This document shows positions 34,516-42,863 of a DNA stretch of 64,000 bases, in pieces. The stretch is from Alistipes sp. Zagget8. GTDB lineage: Bacteria > Bacteroidota > Bacteroidia > Bacteroidales > Rikenellaceae. Position 1 is the first letter of the stretch; every line of letters starts with the position of its first letter. The position numbers were made by a program, and so were the translations under genes. The notes beneath the pieces are model-generated. The model made no database searches. It saw nothing but the letters and a program-made list of their open reading frames with translations, and was not told the origin of the DNA. The DNA lies in assembly GCA_001941065.1 (NCBI GenBank), contig MSHJ01000016.1, positions 62,001 to 126,000 of the forward strand, read 5' to 3'.

Positions 34516-35694
34516 ATGTTCACCCTTCGTCAATACCTGCTGTCCCTCTCCGATTCCCGCGGCCTGACACGCACGCTGGGCGACGTGGAATTGTGTCTGG
34601 ACGAGCAGGGACGCCCCCGTTACAGCGTCGGAAATTCGGCCGTCGTGTTCCGCATCCGCCACGACGGACGCATCCGCTTGCTGCGCTGTTACCTGCGAAC
34701 GATGCGCCATCTCCGGGAAATATACGGGGACAAACTGCTCGAAAAAGAACTTTACCTCTACACGTCGTCGGAAACGGGAGTCTGGGTCGATGTGATTCTG
34801 GGCGACTGGATCGAGGGCGAGACCCTGCACAAAGCGGCTATCGAGGCGGCCGAGGCCCACGATACGGCAAAACTCCGGAGCCTTGCGGAATCGTTCGACG
34901 CGCTGGCCGCCGGACTGGTCGCCGACGACTGCGCCCACGGAGACCTGAAACCCGCGAACATCATCGTCGACAGGAATCAGCGACTGCATCCGATCGATTT
35001 CGACGCCACTTTCCTGCCAGCCTTCGCCGGGGAGGCGAGCCCCGAACTGGGCACGGCGGCTTACCAGCATCCGGCCCGCACGGCCGGGGATTTCAACGAA
35101 CGCCTCGACGACTACCCCGCAGCCCTGATCTCCACGGCCCTGCATGCGCTGGCCGAGGACCCGACGCTCTGGGAACGCTACGGCACCGCCGACGGCCTGC
35201 TGTTCTCGCCCGGGCTCATCCCCGCCGATCCCGCCTACCGCGAAGCCCTCGCCCTGTTCGAACGCCGTGGCAGGGCCGTGCAGTACCGCGTGGCGCAGCT
35301 GCTCTGCGCCCCGTCGCTGCGACTTTTCGGACTCGCGGAACTGCTGGACGAAGCGGTCCGGCAGGCCGGCGGCCGGGAGCCTTCGGCCGGCGAAAGCCCT
35401 CCGGAGCTGTTCGTCGAGAACGGCCGCTGGGGCTACCGCACGCCGTCGCAGGTCGTCATACCCCCGCTCTACGACAGCGGCTTCGATTTCACCGAGGGGC
35501 TGGCCGCCGTATTGCTGGGCGGCACGTGGCACTACATCGACACGGCGGGCCGGAGCTGCCTGAGCTTTCCGGGCTGCGAAGCCGTGAAACCCTTCCGCAA
35601 CGGCCGGGCGCAGGTCGTGCGCAACGGCCGCCGGATCGGAATCGACCACGCAGGGAACGAGCTCCCCGCTGCGGAAAGCGAGTTTGTGATTTAG
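34516..35694 (+). CDS. Protein-kinase-like protein with C-terminal WG repeats
   Basis: This protein of about 392 aa (start at MFTLRQYLLSLSDSRGLTRT) has a kinase-like half with SVGNSAVVFRIRHDG, the catalytic loop CAHGDLKPANIIVD (H141, D143) and a DFD motif at 161-163 in place of DFG. The usual ATP-anchoring Lys is Arg (RLLRCYLR), so activity is uncertain. After about residue 300 there are WG-type repeats (WGYRTPSQVVIPPLYD; GLAAVLLGGTWHYIDTAGRS). It opens a four-gene cluster with a DUF4954 protein, a VWA protein and a second, more degenerate kinase-WG protein. Role unknown; a signalling or surface-stress module is a possibility. Confidence 0.75.
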   Translation: MFTLRQYLLSLSDSRGLTRTLGDVELCLDEQGRPRYSVGNSAVVFRIRHDGRIRLLRCYLRTMRHLREIYGDKLLEKELYLYTSSETGVWVDVILGDWIEGETLHKAAIEAAEAHDTAKLRSLAESFDALAAGLVADDCAHGDLKPANIIVDRNQRLHPIDFDATFLPAFAGEASPELGTAAYQHPARTAGDFNERLDDYPAALISTALHALAEDPTLWERYGTADGLLFSPGLIPADPAYREALALFERRGRAVQYRVAQLLCAPSLRLFGLAELLDEAVRQAGGREPSAGESPPELFVENGRWGYRTPSQVVIPPLYDSGFDFTEGLAAVLLGGTWHYIDTAGRSCLSFPGCEAVKPFRNGRAQVVRNGRRIGIDHAGNELPAAESEFVI

Positions 35695-35713
35695 ACGCAA
35701 ATTGCTATATTTG
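35683..35713 (+). promoter_or_regulatory. Promoter of the DUF4954 gene, inside the end of the kinase-like gene
   Basis: TTTG at 35683-35686, 19 bp, TATATTTG at 35706-35713. The -33 element overlaps the last codons of the kinase-like gene. Start near 35,720, 16 bp before the ATG. Confidence 0.75.
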
Positions 35714-35735
35714 CATTCAAAACTTTATAGGTAAG

Positions 35736-37466
35736 ATGATTTCATTCCGGAATTTAACCCCCGCGGAGATCGCCGCACTCGAAGCATTCGGCAATTCAGC
35801 TGAAGATTGGACGAAAGTGCGGGTCGCTCCGGATTTCGAACCCTTTCAACTGCATCAGAGCCATCTGGAAGGGTGCGTCGAGATCGCCCGGGGAGCTCGA
35901 ATCATCCGTTCGCGGATCGCCAACTACCGCATCGGCGAAGCGTCGCTCGTCGAGGGCGTCACGGCGCTCGAATGCCGCCGCCGCTCGGCTTTCGGCAACG
36001 GCACGGGAGTCGCCACGATGAACGAATGCGGCGGCCGCACGGTGAAGATATTCGACACGATGTCGGCGCAGATCGCCTACGTGATGGCTGTCTACCGCCA
36101 CCGGCCGCAGACCATCGCGGCACTCGAAAAAATGGTCGATGAATACGCCGAAGAACGTTCGTCGGAGATGGGCGACGTGGGAAGCGGATGCCGCATCGTC
36201 GGCGCACGCTTCATCCGCGAGGTCCGCATCGGCAACGGCGTGGAGATCGACGGCGCGTCGATTCTCGAGAACGCCACCCTCTGCGACGGCGTCCGCATCG
36301 GCGTCGATGTCAAGGCCTACGACACGATTGCAGCCGAAAACGCCGTCATCGGCAACGGCTCGATCGTCGAACGCTGTTTCGTCGGCGAAAGCTGCCGCCT
36401 GGACAAGGGCTTCACGGCCGCCGAATCGCTCTTCTTCGCCAACTCGCACTGCGAAAACGGCGAGGCCGCCTCGATCTTCGCAGGTCCCTACACCGTCTCG
36501 CACCACAAATCGTCGCTGCTCATCGCCGGCATGTTCTCGTTTTTCAACGCCGGGAGCGGCTCGAACCAGAGCAACCACCTCTTCAAAAGCGGCGCCGTGC
36601 ACCAGGCCGTGCACCTGCGGGGCTGCAAGTTCGCCTCGAGTGCCTACATCATGTCGCCGGCCCTCGAAGGGGCCTTCACGATGGTCATGGGGCACCACTC
36701 CTACCACCACGACACCTCGGCGTTCCCCTACTCGTACCTGATCGAGAAGGACGGGCACTCCCACCTGATGCCGGGGGCCAACCTCACCAGCTTCGGCGCC
36801 GTGCGCGACATCGAAAAGTGGCCGGCCCGCGACCGGCGCACGGTCTGCCGCGACGTCATCAATTTCGAAGAGTACAACCCCTACGTCGCAGGCGCCATGG
36901 TCGAAGCCGTGAACATCCTCCACGGACTCGAGGAGCGCGACCCCGACGCCCCGGTATACACCCACAACAAAGCCATCATCCGCGCCACGGCGCTGCGCCG
37001 CGGGCTGAAGCTCTACAACAAGGCCATCGTGGCGGCGCTGGGGGCGATGCTCGGCAAGGGAAGCCTCGATCCGCACTACGACGGCAGCGGCCGCTGGCTC
37101 GACCTGGCCGGACAGTACATCACCCGCCGCGAGGTCGCGGCAATCCTCGACGCCGTAGAGCGCGGCGAACTCGCGACGACGGCCGCCGTGGACAACCGCT
37201 TCCGGGTCTTCGCCGTCCACTACGACGACTACGCCCACAGCTGGGCCGAGCAGATCTACGCTTCGATGCTGGGCCGCGTGCCGACGGCCGAAGAGCTGAA
37301 CGACGCCGTCGCCGCAGGCCGCAACGCCCACGAGGCGATGCGCCGCGCCACCGATGCCGACCGCGACCGCGACTGCTCGCTCGACATGGCCGTCAGCTAC
37401 GGCCTCGACTGCGACAACGACGACGACAGGCGCGAGGACTACTACACGGTCCGCGGACTGAAATAA
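35736..37466 (+). CDS. DUF4954-family protein with hexapeptide-like beta-helix
   Basis: This 576-aa protein (start MISFRNLTPAEIAALEAFGN) matches the Bacteroidetes DUF4954 family. Residues 55-90 and 150-260 show left-handed beta-helix-like repeats (IRSRIANYRIGEASLVEGVT, CRIVGARFIREVRIGNGVEI, AVIGNGSIVERCFVGESCRL), as in acyl- and nucleotidyl-transferases; SSLLIAGMFSFFNAGSGSNQ follows. Function of the family is not established; similarity to sugar-nucleotide transferases with hexapeptide domains is only structural. It has its own promoter, and the VWA gene follows 7 bp later. Confidence 0.82.
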   Translation: MISFRNLTPAEIAALEAFGNSAEDWTKVRVAPDFEPFQLHQSHLEGCVEIARGARIIRSRIANYRIGEASLVEGVTALECRRRSAFGNGTGVATMNECGGRTVKIFDTMSAQIAYVMAVYRHRPQTIAALEKMVDEYAEERSSEMGDVGSGCRIVGARFIREVRIGNGVEIDGASILENATLCDGVRIGVDVKAYDTIAAENAVIGNGSIVERCFVGESCRLDKGFTAAESLFFANSHCENGEAASIFAGPYTVSHHKSSLLIAGMFSFFNAGSGSNQSNHLFKSGAVHQAVHLRGCKFASSAYIMSPALEGAFTMVMGHHSYHHDTSAFPYSYLIEKDGHSHLMPGANLTSFGAVRDIEKWPARDRRTVCRDVINFEEYNPYVAGAMVEAVNILHGLEERDPDAPVYTHNKAIIRATALRRGLKLYNKAIVAALGAMLGKGSLDPHYDGSGRWLDLAGQYITRREVAAILDAVERGELATTAAVDNRFRVFAVHYDDYAHSWAEQIYASMLGRVPTAEELNDAVAAGRNAHEAMRRATDADRDRDCSLDMAVSYGLDCDNDDDRREDYYTVRGLK

Positions 37467-37473
37467 TTAAAAT

Positions 37474-38331
37474 ATGTACATACAAAGCATCACACGCACG
37501 CACCGCACGGCCTTCATCTTCATCATCGACGGCTCGGGGTCGATGGCCGAGAAAATCCGCTTCCGCGGACGGCAGATGACCAAGGCCGACGCCGTGGCCT
37601 CCATCACCAACGGCATGCTGTTCGAACTGATCGAACGGGCACGCCGCAGCGACGGCGTCCGCGACTACTACGACATCGCCGTGCTGGGCTATTCGGGCGA
37701 CGACGAGGTCTACTCGCTGCTGCCGGGCGGCCGGGAGGTTATCTCCGTGGCAGAACTGGCCGCCGAGGAGCCGCCGCTGAAGAGAGAGATCATGGAGTAC
37801 AGGCTCCCCGACGGCAGCAACGCCCTGCGCGAAATCGCCACCCCGGCGTGGGTGGAGCCCGAGGCCGTGGGACAGACCCCGATGTGCGAAGCGCTGCGCC
37901 GCGTGCGCGACATCGCCGCGGCATGGTGCGCCGACCCGGCCCATGCGGAGAGTTTCCCGCCCATCGTCTTCAACATCACCGACGGCGAGGCCACCGACTG
38001 CGACAACAGCGAACTCTGCGCCGTGGCCGAGCAGATCAAGTCGCTGCGCACGGCCGACGGCAACGTGCTGCTCGTAAATATCCACATCGCCGCGGGCGAC
38101 ACCCCGCGAACGGTCTTCTTCCCCTCGGAGGAGGAGGCCGGCTACCCCAACCGCTATGCCGCGGTGCTCTACGACTGTTCGAGCCCCATGCCCGAGGTGT
38201 TCAACGAAGCGATCCGCGAAGCCAAAGGCCCCGGAGCCATGCCGCCGTTCCGGGGCATGAGCTACAACGCTTCGACCGAACAACTCATCACGATGCTCAA
38301 CATCGGCTCCATCAGCGTTAAAACCGAATAA
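37474..38331 (+). CDS. VWA-domain protein
   Basis: This 285-aa soluble protein is nearly all von Willebrand factor A domain. The MIDAS motif DGSGSM has D19, S21 and S23; the threonine is in VGQTPMCEALRRV and the distal Asp in FNITDGEATDCDN. It has no signal peptide, so it acts in the cytoplasm, probably binding a partner protein through Mg2+. It lies between DUF4954 and the pseudokinase-WG gene, whose ATG follows its stop after 2 bp. Similar VWA proteins accompany kinase-like proteins in TerY-type systems; a link here is an inference. Confidence 0.85.
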   Translation: MYIQSITRTHRTAFIFIIDGSGSMAEKIRFRGRQMTKADAVASITNGMLFELIERARRSDGVRDYYDIAVLGYSGDDEVYSLLPGGREVISVAELAAEEPPLKREIMEYRLPDGSNALREIATPAWVEPEAVGQTPMCEALRRVRDIAAAWCADPAHAESFPPIVFNITDGEATDCDNSELCAVAEQIKSLRTADGNVLLVNIHIAAGDTPRTVFFPSEEEAGYPNRYAAVLYDCSSPMPEVFNEAIREAKGPGAMPPFRGMSYNASTEQLITMLNIGSISVKTE

Positions 38332-38333
38332 CC

Positions 38334-39338
38334 ATGACCCCGACCCTGCACACCTTCATACAGGCGCTCCAAACGCCCGAGATCTCGTTCGCAACGCTCA
38401 CCGACGCCCGTCCCGTGATGCAAACGGGCGGCATTCCGCAGCTGATGCGCACGACGCGCTTCGCCGAAGCCGAAATCGACTGGCGCGGCGAACGGTGGCT
38501 GCTCTCGCTGCCGCTCTCGCCCGCGGCGCTGGCCGCCGTGGAGCGGACCGCATCGCAGGCGGGACGCCTCAACACGGAGTGGCTGACGGAGTACCGCATC
38601 CTCCCGGGCGAACTCTGCTGGGTGGATGCCACGGAGCATCCGCAGGCCTGCGACCTGGTGCTCCAGCGCCTGCCCGCGGGCCGGAGTTTCGCCGAAGCGT
38701 TGCTGACGGAACCCGCCGAACGGCTGCTCGCAGGGCTCGACGCGCTTCAGGCCGCGCTGCGTGAACTGGGCTTTTCGCACAACAACCTCCGGGCCGGCAA
38801 CCTGCGCTGGTGCGGCGGGCGGTTCATTCCCCTGCGCTATCACGATGCCAATTTCGGCACGCCCGACGGCGATGCCGAAGCCTTCGAAGCCCTGCGGCGG
38901 CAAATCCGCGCGGCGGGCGACCCGATGCAGGTCTCGGACGTCACGGCCGATTACGCCCCGCAGCGCCGCCTGACCGGACACCGCTGGACCAGCCACGTGT
39001 TCGAAGGACTGGTCTGCGTCGAGGACGACGGCGGATTCGGGTTCGTGGATACGGACAACAACCCCGTCATCGCGTCGCGCTTCACCTGGGCGGGCGATTT
39101 CCGCGAAGGGCGTGCCGAGGTCGAGACGCCCGGCGGCATGGGACTCATCGACCGCCACGGACACTACGTCATTCCGCCCGAATACGAAATCGTGGATTAC
39201 ATCCCCGCCGAGAGCATCGTCCGGGTGCGGAAGAACGGCCGCTGGGCCGAATTCGACTACCTGGGGCAGCGGCTGACGGAATTCGGTATGAATAATGAAG
39301 AAAACGCAATGGCCGCATCCCAGGCATATTCCGGTTGA
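38334..39338 (+). CDS. Pseudokinase-like protein with WG repeats
   Basis: This 334-aa protein has the same overall plan as the kinase-WG protein at 34,516, but the kinase part is degenerate: the catalytic loop reads FSHNNLRAGNLRW (Asp replaced by Asn) and the Lys position is Ser (WLLSLPLSP). WG-like repeats fill residues 215-310 (GLVCVEDDGGFGFVDTDNNP, MGLIDRHGHYVIPPEYEIVD). Degenerate kinases often act as scaffolds or activators, so it may regulate its paralogue or the VWA protein. It ends the cluster. The C-terminal 20 residues are not conserved-looking. Confidence 0.75.
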   Translation: MTPTLHTFIQALQTPEISFATLTDARPVMQTGGIPQLMRTTRFAEAEIDWRGERWLLSLPLSPAALAAVERTASQAGRLNTEWLTEYRILPGELCWVDATEHPQACDLVLQRLPAGRSFAEALLTEPAERLLAGLDALQAALRELGFSHNNLRAGNLRWCGGRFIPLRYHDANFGTPDGDAEAFEALRRQIRAAGDPMQVSDVTADYAPQRRLTGHRWTSHVFEGLVCVEDDGGFGFVDTDNNPVIASRFTWAGDFREGRAEVETPGGMGLIDRHGHYVIPPEYEIVDYIPAESIVRVRKNGRWAEFDYLGQRLTEFGMNNEENAMAASQAYSG

Positions 39339-39341
39339 CAT

Positions 39342-39425
39342 TCCGGTCGCAATGCGATAAGCCCCCGCCAAGGCGGGGGTTTGGGGGTGGGTCCAATTTG
39401 CAAACGCGGCCACAGGCCGCGACAA
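39342..39425 (+). repeat. Dispersed intergenic repeat, copy C
   Basis: CCGGTCGCAATGCGATAAG is shared with copy A, followed by hairpin CCCCCGCC/GGCGGGGG, GTTTGGGGGTGGGTCCAATT, and hairpin GCGGCC/GGCCGC. It lies 45 bp before trxB. Confidence 0.7.
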
Positions 39426-39469
39426 GGACAATCGACAGCATAAAAAACTTACAAAAAATAACAACGATC

Positions 39470-40393
39470 ATGGCAGAAGCAGTAAAAGTACTGATCATCG
39501 GCAGCGGTCCCGCAGGGTACACCGCAGCCATTTACACCTCGCGGGCCAACCTCAGTCCGGTGCTTTACGAAGGCATCGAGCCGGGCGGGCAGCTCACGAC
39601 GACGACCGACGTCGAGAATTTCCCGGGGTATCCCGAAAGCGTCACCGGTCCCGACCTGATGGCCCAGATGCGCAAGCAGGCCGAGCGCTTCGGCGCCGAC
39701 ATCCGCTCGGGGATGGTCACGACCGTGGACCTCTCGTCGCGGCCGTTCCACGTGGTCGTGGACGGCACCACGGAGATCAAGGCCGAAACGCTCATCATCG
39801 CCACGGGAGCCTCGGCCAAATACCTCGGGCTTCCGTCCGAAACCAAATTCCGCGGCCAGGGCGTCAGCGCCTGCGCCACCTGCGACGGATTCTTCTACCG
39901 CAAGAAGGACGTAGCGGTGGTCGGCGGCGGCGACACGGCCTGCGAAGAGGCGTCGTATCTGGCTTCGCTCTGCCGCAAGGTCTACATGATCGTCCGGAAA
40001 CCCCACCTGCGTGCCTCGAAGGCGATGCAGCAGCGGGTGTTCAACACCCCCAATATCGAGGTGCTGTTCGAGCACAACACCGCCGAGGTGCTGGGCGACG
40101 AGTCGGGCGTCACGGGGGCCCTGCTGCGCAAGAACGACGGCACGGAGATGAAGATCGACGTTTCGGGATTCTTCCTGGCGATCGGCCACCACCCCAACAC
40201 GGAGATTTTCCGCGACCAGCTGAAGCTCGACGCCGAAGGATACGTCAAGGTCGAGCCGGGCACGTCGAAGACCAGCGTCGAAGGCGTCTTCGCCGCCGGC
40301 GACGTCCGCGATCCCCACTACCGCCAGGCCATCACGGCAGCGGCGTCGGGATGTATCGCGGCGCTGGATTGCGAACGATTCCTGCTGAGATAA
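39470..40393 (+). CDS. trxB: Thioredoxin-disulfide reductase
   Basis: This 307-aa flavoprotein passes electrons from NADPH to thioredoxin. The start MAEAVKVLIIGSGPAGYTAA at 39470 places the FAD motif GSGPAGYTA at residues 11-19. The redox-active pair is in GVSACATCDGFF (near residues 134-140), the NADPH motif is VVGGGDTACEEAS, and the second FAD motif is EGVFAAGDVRDPHYRQAITA. All catalytic elements are intact. It lies behind the WG gene and repeat copy C with no promoter that I can support. Confidence 0.95.
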   Translation: MAEAVKVLIIGSGPAGYTAAIYTSRANLSPVLYEGIEPGGQLTTTTDVENFPGYPESVTGPDLMAQMRKQAERFGADIRSGMVTTVDLSSRPFHVVVDGTTEIKAETLIIATGASAKYLGLPSETKFRGQGVSACATCDGFFYRKKDVAVVGGGDTACEEASYLASLCRKVYMIVRKPHLRASKAMQQRVFNTPNIEVLFEHNTAEVLGDESGVTGALLRKNDGTEMKIDVSGFFLAIGHHPNTEIFRDQLKLDAEGYVKVEPGTSKTSVEGVFAAGDVRDPHYRQAITAAASGCIAALDCERFLLR

Positions 40394-40523
40394 ACATGTT
40401 TTTGATTTTAGGGAGACGGATGCGGTGCGTCGCGCAGTCCGGCACGGATGGGACATACCGACGTATTTCCCATTCGGGACGAACCAGCGAGGTGCCGCAG
40501 GCGTCCCATAAAATCGAAAGGAG
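40394..40523 (+). other. Intergenic region trxB-rnz with long inverted repeat
   Basis: TTTTGATTTTAGGGA at 40401-40415 is the imperfect complement of TCCCATAAAATCGAAA at 40504-40519, so the whole leader of rnz can fold into one structure. No ORF is supported. GAAAGGAG abuts the rnz ATG, too close to act as a normal ribosome binding site. Confidence 0.4.
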
Positions 40524-41447
40524 ATGAGTTTCTCGGTCACCATATTAGGCTCTTCCTCCGCGAAGCCCACCGTGAGCCGGCATCCGTCGGCGCAGGCGGT
40601 CGACATCCACGAACAGTATTACCTCGTGGATGCAGGCGAGGGCGTGCAGCAACAGCTGATTCGTTACGGCATCAACCCGCTGAAAATCCGGGCCGTGTTC
40701 ATTTCGCACCTCCACGGAGACCATGTCTTCGGGTTGTTCCCGCTCATCTCGACGCTGGCGCTCTACGGCCGCAAGACCCCGCTGCGGGTCTTCGCTCCGG
40801 CGCCGTTCGGCGAGATACTGGCCTGCCACCTCCGCTATTTCGACAGCGAGCTGCCCTACCCCGTGGCGTGGACCGAGGTCGACACCACCAAACACGCGCT
40901 GCTGCTGGAAAACCGCACGCTGGAGGTGTGGAGCATCCCGCTGCGCCACCGCGTGCCGTGCGCCGGATTCCTCTTCCGGGAGAAAGAACCGCCGCTGAAC
41001 GTCGAAAAGTTCAAAATCGCCAAATACGGCCTCTCGATCGCGCAAATCACCGCCGCCAAACGGGGCGAGGATGTCGTGCTCGGAAACGGCGAGGTGATCC
41101 CCAATGCCGAGCTGACCTACCGTCCCTATCGGGCGCGGTCGTATGCCTACCTTTCGGACACGAACTTTTCGGCCAAGGCCGCGGAGCTCTGCAAGGGGGT
41201 AGACCTGATGTACCACGAGGCGACCTACGCCGCCGCGGAACAGCGGGCAGCCAAGGACCGGGGCCATTCGACGACCGCCGACGCCGCGAAAGCGGCCCTG
41301 AAAGCGGGAGCCCGACGCCTCGTGATCGGGCACTATTCGTCGCGTTACAAGGACGAGGCGCAGCTGGTCGAGGAGGCGCGTGCGATCTTCCCCGAGAGCT
41401 ACCCCGCCACCGAAGGAACCACTTACAGCATCGAAAAAGAGCGATGA
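40524..41447 (+). CDS. rnz: Ribonuclease Z
   Basis: This 307-aa metallo-beta-lactamase-fold nuclease trims the 3' trailer of tRNA precursors, needed here because the two tRNA genes in the window lack encoded CCA. The zinc motif SHLHGDH has H62, H64, D66 and H67; other ligands are in LRHRVPCAG, YLSDTN and IGHYSSRY. GSSSAKPTVSRHPSAQAVDI at residues 9-28 is typical. Its stop overlaps the methyltransferase start as ATGA. Confidence 0.94.
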   Translation: MSFSVTILGSSSAKPTVSRHPSAQAVDIHEQYYLVDAGEGVQQQLIRYGINPLKIRAVFISHLHGDHVFGLFPLISTLALYGRKTPLRVFAPAPFGEILACHLRYFDSELPYPVAWTEVDTTKHALLLENRTLEVWSIPLRHRVPCAGFLFREKEPPLNVEKFKIAKYGLSIAQITAAKRGEDVVLGNGEVIPNAELTYRPYRARSYAYLSDTNFSAKAAELCKGVDLMYHEATYAAAEQRAAKDRGHSTTADAAKAALKAGARRLVIGHYSSRYKDEAQLVEEARAIFPESYPATEGTTYSIEKER

Positions 41448-42199
41448 CCAAAGCCGAAATACAACTCGTCCGCGCACTGGCCGACAAACGCGGCCGCGCC
41501 GAACACGGACTCTTCGTCGCCGAAGGGGAGAAACTCATCGGCGAACTGCGCACCTCGCACCTGCGGGTACGCAAAATATTTACGTTGGAAGGGGTTTTCG
41601 AAGGCCCCGGAGTCGAGACCGTCGCCCCGCGCGACATGGAACGCCTCTCGCTGCTGAAGACTGCGGGCAATTCGCTGGCGCTGGTCGAGATACCCCGTTA
41701 TGAATTAAATACGGAGGCGCTGAAAGGGCGGCTGACGCTGGCTTTGGACGACGTGCAGAATCCCGGCAACCTGGGCACGATCATCCGGCTGGCCGACTGG
41801 TTCGGCATCACCGACATCCTCTGCTCCCCGGGTACGGCCGACTGTTTCAACCCCAAGGTGGTACAGGCCACGATGGGCGCCGTCATCCGCGTGAGGGTGC
41901 ACTACACGGAGCTCGCCCCGCAGCTCGCCGCAGCCGCCGCGCAGGGCATCCCGGTCTACGGGACCTTTCTGGAAGGGGAGAATATCTACGGCGCGAAACT
42001 CACGCCGGAGGGTATCGTGGTGATGGGCAACGAAGGCCGCGGCGTCACGGAGCCGGTGGCACGCACCGTCACCCGCAAACTGTTCATTCCGCCCTGGCCG
42101 GCAGACCGCCGGGGTTCGGAATCGCTGAACGTCGCCATGGCGACGGGAATCATCTGCTCGGAGTTCCGGCGGCGCATCGCTCCGCCAGCGCTTCCCTGA
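41444..42199 (+). CDS. SpoU/TrmH-family RNA 2'-O-methyltransferase
   Basis: This 251-aa protein has an N-terminal substrate-binding domain (AEIQLVRALADKRGRAEHGL) and a SPOUT catalytic domain with the knot motifs LALDDVQNPGNLGTIIRLAD, GIVVMGNEGRGV and the final SLNVAMATGI. It would methylate a ribose in rRNA or tRNA; the site is unknown. Translation should start at ATG 41444, overlapping the rnz stop. Its 3' end overlaps the convergent small gene at 42150 by 50 bp. Confidence 0.92.
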   Translation: MTKAEIQLVRALADKRGRAEHGLFVAEGEKLIGELRTSHLRVRKIFTLEGVFEGPGVETVAPRDMERLSLLKTAGNSLALVEIPRYELNTEALKGRLTLALDDVQNPGNLGTIIRLADWFGITDILCSPGTADCFNPKVVQATMGAVIRVRVHYTELAPQLAAAAAQGIPVYGTFLEGENIYGAKLTPEGIVVMGNEGRGVTEPVARTVTRKLFIPPWPADRRGSESLNVAMATGIICSEFRRRIAPPALP

Positions 42200-42494
42200 T
42201 CCCGCGGACCCGCTCCAGCGCTTCGGCGCACTCCCGGCTCCGGAACAGCCCGGTCCCGGCAATCTGCTGTACGGACTCCTCCAGTTCGGCGACCGCCTTC
42301 GCCACCTCGCGCAGCTGCGCCCCGGTCGCCGAGGCGAGATCGGTCTTGCCCAGCAGCACCGACGCACAGCGCGCCCGCCGTTCGAAGCAGGCCAGCACCG
42401 GATCGCTCCTGCGCGGATCATAGGGAGCCATCCAGAACGTTTCGAACATCAGGCAAAATACCGTTTCGACGAATTCAGCATTGCATTTCGACAT
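42150..42494 (-). CDS. Small unrecognised protein downstream of structured RNA copy 2
   Basis: I do not recognise this protein of 114 aa (start MSKCNAEFVETVFCLMFETF, preceded by GAGAGGAAG). It is soluble and helical, with a charged C-terminal half (LREVAKAVAELEESVQQIAG). Its ATG lies 41 nt behind the T-run of the structured RNA at 42,535, the same distance as for the ORF behind copy 1. The 3' end overlaps the methyltransferase gene. A longer frame to 42605 exists but would start inside the RNA. Confidence 0.6.
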   Translation of the reverse strand: MSKCNAEFVETVFCLMFETFWMAPYDPRRSDPVLACFERRARCASVLLGKTDLASATGAQLREVAKAVAELEESVQQIAGTGLFRSRECAEALERVRGIREALAERCAAGTPSR

Positions 42495-42534
42495 TTTTCG
42501 CTCACTTCCTCTCATTTTTCGCAACTCGTTACCG

Positions 42535-42736
42535 GAAAAAAGCGCGGGCAGAAATGCAGCTCCACCGTCGAGGTATTGGACGACCCGTAACGTAGAATGC
42601 GGCAAATGCCCACGCCGAAAAACAGCGAGAGCATCAACCTTTATTCCTTACGTTACCCGAAAGTGTCCAATTTTCGACGGTAAGAAAAAAGCCGATGCGC
42701 TTTTATCCGAAAAATATCCGCAGCCCTCACAGACTG
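42535..42736 (-). ncRNA. Structured non-coding RNA, copy 2 (paralogue of 27,569)
   Basis: Read on the minus strand, about 202 nt from a TATCTTTG -7 element to T6. It repeats the layout of copy 1: 5' hairpin CAGTC/GGCTG with loop TGTGAG, AGCGCATCGGCTTTTTTCTT, closing stem ACCGTCG/CGACGGT, TTGGAC/GTCCAA, GTAACGTA/TACGTTAC, and terminal hairpin GCTCTCGCTG/CGGCGTGGGC. The closing and middle stems differ from copy 1 on both strands, with pairing kept. Unpaired segments such as ACACTTTCG and GGGTCGTCCAATACCTC are unchanged. A 6S-like or Bacteroidales-1-like RNA is the best guess. Confidence 0.75.
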
Positions 42737-42742
42737 CTACAA

Positions 42743-42750
42743 CAAAGATA
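42743..42750 (-). promoter_or_regulatory. -7 element of structured RNA copy 2
   Basis: Minus-strand TATCTTTG, identical to the element before copy 1. No clear -33 TTTG at the right distance. Confidence 0.6.
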
Positions 42751-42812
42751 ATAAAAAATTGCACCTGCGGGCGTAAAGCGATGTAAAAAATCATTTTAAT
42801 GGGGTTGCAGGC

Positions 42813-42842
42813 ATTGTGTATTCTGAATATTTTATAACTTTG
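42813..42842 (+). promoter_or_regulatory. Promoter of pdxA
   Basis: ATTG at 42813-42816, 18 bp, then TAACTTTG at 42835-42842. The -7 element is perfect, the -33 element is one base off. Start near 42,849. Confidence 0.65.
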
Positions 42843-42863
42843 TAAGTTGAAACAAAATTGATT

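Noticed and set aside
34593..37466. 957-codon frame joining the kinase region to DUF4954
   Set aside because: The first 380 codons are an off-frame shadow of the kinase-WG gene; the DUF4954 start has its own promoter and ATG at 35736.
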